The notes beneath the pieces were generated by a model. It ran no database searches and was not told the origin of the DNA. It saw only the letters and a program-made list of their open reading frames with translations. DNA of 35,000 nucleotides from Priapulus caudatus (Eukaryota > Priapulida > Priapulimorpha > Priapulimorphida > Priapulidae), in contig NW_014577090.1 in NCBI RefSeq assembly GCF_000485595.1, forward strand, positions 476,732-511,731, written 5' to 3'. Below are positions 31,208 to 35,000 of this stretch, in pieces. Both the position numbers and the translations under genes were made by a program. How positions within the stretch are numbered: the first letter of the stretch is position 1; every line of letters starts with the position of its first letter.

Positions 31208-31973
31208 AACACTACACCTAACCCAACCCAGGCTAATTTCATCCAAATCTGTAAACCACATGTTACATTTATCTTCCTCCCTTTTCATAACACGATGCCC
31301 CATCGTGATTTTGGACTCCTGGCCGATCTAAACTATATTTTCAACTTTACTGAATCATTATAACTATATTTATACTCTACAAAACAAGTAACGATAAAGT
31401 TCGATCACCATACAAGTCAGAACTTCAACACATTTGGCAGTGAACATTTTGATATCGCTGCAATTACTCTCACTCTTGCGTCTTTTTATGCTGTAACGTA
31501 CGTGGCGTATGCGAATTCCGACGGGAACCGATCTATAGTCCTACGTCACCGTTGGTCCTACGGGTCGTTGAATGCCCAAATTTTTTAAAATCCGATTTTT
31601 AATTAAAAATTGAAAATTTGTTTAATTAAAACTGTTAATTGTATTTGTTTAAATTGTTTTTTAAATTTTTTTTTAAATTTTTTTTTTAAATTTTTTATTT
31701 ATTTTTATCATGCAGCGTATGTACGCATGCTCGTCAGAGAGAACGTCAGAGAAAACGTCGAAAAAGAGTCGGATTTTGACCCTGTAGCGTCGTCGGCGCT
31801 GACGCTATATATATTTTTGACCAGTACATATTTTTATTGTTAGTATTCATTTATTATTAATTTAATGTGCATCAGCGTATTATTTGTATCGTGCACCGTA
31901 GGACACGTTGGTCGTGGGTAATTTAAATTTAAAATAATTAAATAAAAAAAAAATGCATTAAAAATTTAAAAAT
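31208..31973. other. Spacer between duplication 1 copies
   Basis: Non-coding; includes an A/T homopolymer-rich zone (31570-31710, with T-run blocks separated by AAA) and an A-rich zone immediately before the right copy (31920-31973). Confidence 0.5.
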
Positions 31974-32136
31974 TACATCTCTCTTCCGTCTCCAAAACCC
32001 CGCCATAATCCCACATGTCTACACCCGCTCTGCTCACCACCCATTTCACAATGACTCGATAATCTAAACACCTATAGTCACCTAAACACGCTTGTCTACT
32101 CGCACACGCGCCGTACTATTTGGAACCTACATGCTA
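31974..32136. repeat. Direct duplication 1, right copy
   Basis: 163-bp copy of 31054-31207, in the same orientation, 920 bp away. It is preceded by an A-rich run, so a reverse-transcribed or transposed origin is conceivable. Confidence 0.9.
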
Positions 32137-32398
32137 TACGCAATTACAAGTCGTAAAAAAGTAACTTATACGCATGGGGCTTGGATCAACGAAAATTATA
32201 CATGCATAAAGAAGTCAACTGTACCTTGTATGTAAAGGTGAACACTGATCTACTCGTGATGATACGATACGCACTGCTAACACACATGCAGCTTGCTCAT
32301 ACTCCGCACGCTGAGCTGTATATATATATATGTCTACAAACCGGATGTATTCCATTATTATTCCCCCGGGTATTGTGGAGTAATGTATCTGCCTCCAG

Positions 32399-32493
32399 GC
32401 ACCAAGAAAGGGCAGTGTAATTATAAAACAAGAATACGTGTTGATATTAAAACCAGAGAAGATGCGATACTAGTACGTCGTGATGAGACGTAG
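32399..32493 (+). CDS. Candidate terminal coding exon, unknown protein (copy 1)
   Basis: After a plausible acceptor (CTGCCTCCAG|GC at 32398/32399) an open frame of 30 codons reads TKKGQCNYKTRIRVDIKTRE followed by DAILVRRDET and TAG at 32491. AATAAA follows 57 nt later. Layout and position suit a last exon with a short 3' UTR on the plus strand. The highly charged peptide with one cysteine resembles no family I can name. Upstream exons were not found in the window, so this may equally be part of a non-coding repeat. Confidence 0.25.
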
Positions 32494-32549
32494 TAAACGC
32501 CCAGATCTGTGTGTCACCTGAGACTCGCGGGAAAGCGCCTTGCGTGGCG

Positions 32550-32555
32550 AATAAA
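32550..32555 (+). terminator. AATAAA after candidate exon, copy 1
   Basis: Canonical polyadenylation hexamer in CGAATAAAAAATTGCG, followed within 50 nt by GCAGCATTGTGTTCAT, a GU-rich stretch. The same arrangement is kept in copy 2. Confidence 0.3.
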
Positions 32556-32813
32556 AAATTGCGCATGTAATATTATCAGCAGGTGCTGCAGCATTGTGTT
32601 CATATTAACAAGGCGCGAATGTTCCTAGTCACCGTTATACTCGTATGATCCGTGTCTATTTGCTTCGAAAGTATTGCGAAGAGAATCTCCATTTACGCGT
32701 CATAAATACACGTGTATAGGTGAGCGTGCGTGCGTGCACCGACCTGTACACCTGAGTGTATCGCTCCTTCGACACACGGGTGTAACAGAATAAACCAGAG
32801 ATAGTCTAGGCTC

Positions 32814-32853
32814 CACGTGTATACACGGCCGTGTATACACGGCCGTGTATATA
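32814..32853. repeat. Tandem palindrome
   Basis: CGTGTATACACGGC repeated about 2.5 times. Each unit is a near-perfect palindrome centred on GTATAC. Could form cruciforms; no other assignment. Confidence 0.75.
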
Positions 32854-33229
32854 TTCTACACTGCATGCCTGAGACTACATTACTGTCAGACAAGTTTCCT
32901 AATAATTCTTTAACGCAATCGATACTCACTAGGCGCCGACGAACATTTCAAAGACACGTTCTTCGCGGGTCTTTAGTTAGAAGAGTTGAGCTTTGACGTT
33001 GACGTGTTCTTATAGCAGTGGAATGTTTTTCGCGTCGAGATGAGTTATCGGAGAAGCCTCTTGAACGGACGGAGGTTATTTATCAAGCAGATGGCGACAC
33101 ACGCTGACGTGCTAGCGTACGCAGCAGCTGCCCCACACAGCAGCAGCCCTACCTGCAGCCTTACATAGCAGCAGCAGCCCCTACCTACATAGCTGCCCTA
33201 CACAGCAGCCCTATACCTACATAGCTGCC

Positions 33230-33230
<1 letters not shown>
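32854..33230. other. Spacer with CAGCAGC-rich repeats
   Basis: No gene supported. At 33120-33230, blocks of CAGCAGCCCTACCTAC and ACATAGCTGCC recur several times, a small imperfect tandem array leading into the TA tract. Confidence 0.5.
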
Positions 33231-33320
<90 letters not shown>

Positions 33321-33326
33321 GTATAT
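33231..33326. repeat. (TA)n microsatellite
   Basis: TA repeat with a few GTA interruptions. It carries foldback D at its right end and aligns with the much shorter TA run at 32319-32331 upstream of duplication 2's left copy. Confidence 0.95.
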
Positions 33327-33376
33327 CAGGAGTAGATAATAGGGAATTTATTATATTTCCCTATTATCAACTTCTG
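33327..33376. mobile_element. Foldback family member D
   Basis: 50-bp hairpin element. Left arm CAGGAGTAGATAATAGGGAA pairs with right arm TTCCCTATTATCAACTTCTG at 18 of 20 positions. It is flanked by ATAT on both sides, inside a TA microsatellite, and is absent from the corresponding place in duplication 2's left copy. Confidence 0.65.
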
Positions 33377-33514
33377 ATATATATACATCCCGGATGTTTT
33401 GCATGTAATTATCCCCCTAAGTATTGTGGTAAAGCCAAATTGCTTATATAACACACGGTACGCTGTATATATAGGCTAAGTATTGTGGTAAAGGGTGCAG
33501 TATGGTTCATACAG

Positions 33515-33609
33515 GCACGAAGAAAGGGCAGTGTAATTATGAAACAAGAATACGTGTTGATATTAAAACCAGAGAAGATGCGATACTAGTACGTCGTGAT
33601 GAGACGTAG
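33515..33609 (+). CDS. Candidate terminal coding exon, unknown protein (copy 2)
   Basis: Acceptor-like TCATACAG|GC precedes the same 30-codon frame as at 32399-32493, with one silent change (ACC to ACG) and one Lys-to-Glu change, ending in TAG at 33607. The frame is open further upstream to 33475 and includes an ATG at 33502 (MVHTGTKKGQC), so a 35-residue unspliced ORF is also possible. The untranslated flanks are as similar as the frame, so conservation here reflects recent duplication rather than proven selection. Confidence 0.25.
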
Positions 33610-33661
33610 TAAACGCCCACACGTGTCACCTGAGACTCGCGGGAAAGCGCCTTGCGTGGCG

Positions 33662-33667
33662 AATAAA
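33662..33667 (+). terminator. AATAAA after candidate exon, copy 2
   Basis: Canonical hexamer 53 nt after the TAG at 33607-33609, in the same context as copy 1. Confidence 0.3.
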
Positions 33668-33904
33668 AAAATTGCGCATGTAATATTATCAGCAGATGCT
33701 GCAGCATTGTGTTCATATTAGCAAAGCGCGAATGTTCCTAGGACGAGTTTCTAGTAAATTGTCACCGTTATATGATCAGTGTCTATTTGATTCGAAAGTA
33801 TTGCGAAAAGAATCTTCATTTACGCGTCAAAAATGTACGTGTATAGGTGAGCGTGCGTGCGTGCATGCGTGAATACGTGCATGCACCAACTGACACACCT
33901 GAGT

Positions 33905-34405
33905 GGGGTCCACCGACAAGCGTACGTGCTGTACTCGCCGAGATCTGCAGCGTTTTCCATATAGCCATGAGAATCTATATAACACACCAGCTATCACGCA
34001 CTTAGTACATTCTGAAAACTCTCCCATTAGCATATTAGCAACGACTAATTTGCACAACTTTATCCATACACGAGTATGGCATTACAACAAACAGCTAAAA
34101 TTCGTTGCGAACAGTTAGTTGTTTATTTTGTGACTGCTTCAAAGTTCCGTAATAAACTATTACGTAAGCTATTTATGCAAAATTCACGATTATACGAATA
34201 GGAGCAGAGCTCTACATGCAATTAGCAATGAATGATCGTAACGATAGTTGAAACCTTGCATTCGGTTGGTAAGCTTGGCATGTCTACGATAACTGATGAC
34301 GTTAATGAACTATCCGTTCCGACTAGGCGGCAAGCATAGTAAGCAGAAAATATGTGACAGCATATCGTGCGCCTTAAACAGGTTCACTCGTACGCTCCTG
34401 GATTT
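33905..34405. other. Non-coding stretch
   Basis: No gene supported; short open frames on both strands are not recognisable. Confidence 0.5.
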
Positions 34406-34541
34406 GACACACACACATACACGCGCTATACGCACACGCGCGCGAGCGCACGCACCTTTGTACACACGTACACGCCCGCACCACGCACACACGCACGCGA
34501 TATATATATAAATATATGTGACGTGTGTATATATATATATA
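34406..34541. repeat. Degenerate CA repeat and (TA)n tract
   Basis: CACACGCGC-type repeat at 34406-34500 followed by interrupted TA dinucleotides to 34541, directly before foldback E. Confidence 0.85.
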
Positions 34542-34543
34542 TT

Positions 34544-34660
34544 CAAGAGTGCATAATAGAGTTACATTTTAGAGATAGAGTTAGAGATATATTTACCAGT
34601 TGAAAACTATGCAAAACGCTGTTAAAACCGTGTCATACTCTTCTCTATTATGCACTCTTG
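34544..34660. mobile_element. Foldback family member E, largest copy
   Basis: 117-bp element with perfect 18-bp terminal inverted repeats (34544-34561 CAAGAGTGCATAATAGAG and 34643-34660). The 81-bp interior has GAGATAGAGTTAGAGATA and no coding. Flanks are TA-rich (ATATT and ATATA). This copy gives the clearest terminal sequence of the family. From 34,661 to the right edge nothing further is recognised. Confidence 0.7.
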
Positions 34661-35000
34661 ATATATTGTATCACAGCTATAGCTACCGTAGCTCGCCATA
34701 GCTATCAGGAGCTTGGCATTTGGCGAACGGGCGCTGGCCCTGCTTTTTTTAACCTGTACTGTCTGACACGTAAGATGAAGATTATTAATAATCTCTAATT
34801 TTTAGAACTCTTGAAACCTCGCTGCTGTAAATAATTGGATGTTGTATTTTGCTCTGCTTCCGCCAGAAGGGCAGTAGGTAAGCGGTAATCGTGTAAAGAT
34901 ATACGTATGAGAAACACAGGAGAGTACACACGCATATGCGGCTCCCCTGCCTCCCAGACGCAGGCACTCTCTAGTCACCAGACAGACACGTCAAACATTT

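Larger units (their letters stand above)
32341..32759. repeat. Direct duplication 2, left copy
   Basis: About 420 bp, beginning CCGGATGT and ending CACCTGAGTG, repeated at about 33390-33904 in the same orientation. The central 250 bp is nearly identical between copies; the right copy is longer because of small insertions. Confidence 0.92.
33390..33904. repeat. Direct duplication 2, right copy
   Basis: Copy of 32341-32759 with an internal tandem duplication of AAGTATTGTGGTAAAG (33419 and 33478) and small insertions near 33741 and 33866. Confidence 0.92.

Noticed and set aside
1-35000. CRISPR arrays, bacterial operons, tRNA or rRNA genes
   Set aside because: The direct repeats seen are head-to-tail minisatellites without unique spacers; I found no tRNA B-box within a cloverleaf context and no rRNA sequence by eye. 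The genome is clearly eukaryotic.

Overview
The window is eukaryotic nuclear DNA from an animal, most likely a marine invertebrate. The evidence is spliced genes with consensus GT/AG sites, a peripherin-type photoreceptor tetraspanin, an allatostatin-C/somatostatin-type GPCR, a Penelope-like retroelement with hammerhead ribozyme motifs, a CR1/Jockey-type LINE, and very abundant simple repeats. The GPCR reads more like an arthropod/lophotrochozoan allatostatin-C receptor than a vertebrate somatostatin receptor, so a protostome is my best guess; I cannot name the species.

Layout. 1-2,200: tetranucleotide and GT/GC-rich repeats, small foldback elements and a larger inverted-repeat element. 2,223-2,372 (minus): a probable first coding exon, tentatively prefoldin subunit 4-like, under a GC-rich 5' flank, running off the left edge. 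5,117-9,477 (minus): a complete three-exon peripherin/ROM1-like tetraspanin of 365 residues. Its 2.9-kb first intron holds a broken Penelope-like element (RT plus GIY-YIG) between inverted pseudo-LTRs, and a 161-bp miniature relative; four hammerhead-ribozyme motifs lie in these repeats. 9,929-11,870: a small plus-strand LINE RT fragment abutting a 5'-truncated minus-strand CR1/Jockey-type LINE. 11,900-12,800: direct repeats and a ~181-bp tandem repeat. 16,354-17,571 (minus): an intact single-exon peptide GPCR of 405 residues. 17,600-31,000: no gene I can support, but many microsatellites and several minisatellites, including a 40-bp unit carrying the CRE octamer TGACGTCA and a 43-bp purine-rich unit. 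31,000-34,660: two separate direct duplications (about 155 bp and about 420-515 bp), the second containing two near-identical candidate terminal exons each followed by AATAAA, plus members of a foldback-element family inserted in TA tracts.

The genes do not form a functional unit. The tetraspanin is expected in photoreceptor membranes and the GPCR in neuropeptide signalling; they are neighbours on the same strand separated by repeats. The most interesting material is the ribozyme-bearing Penelope system, the foldback family with a shared terminal repeat, and the unrecognised duplicated terminal exon.
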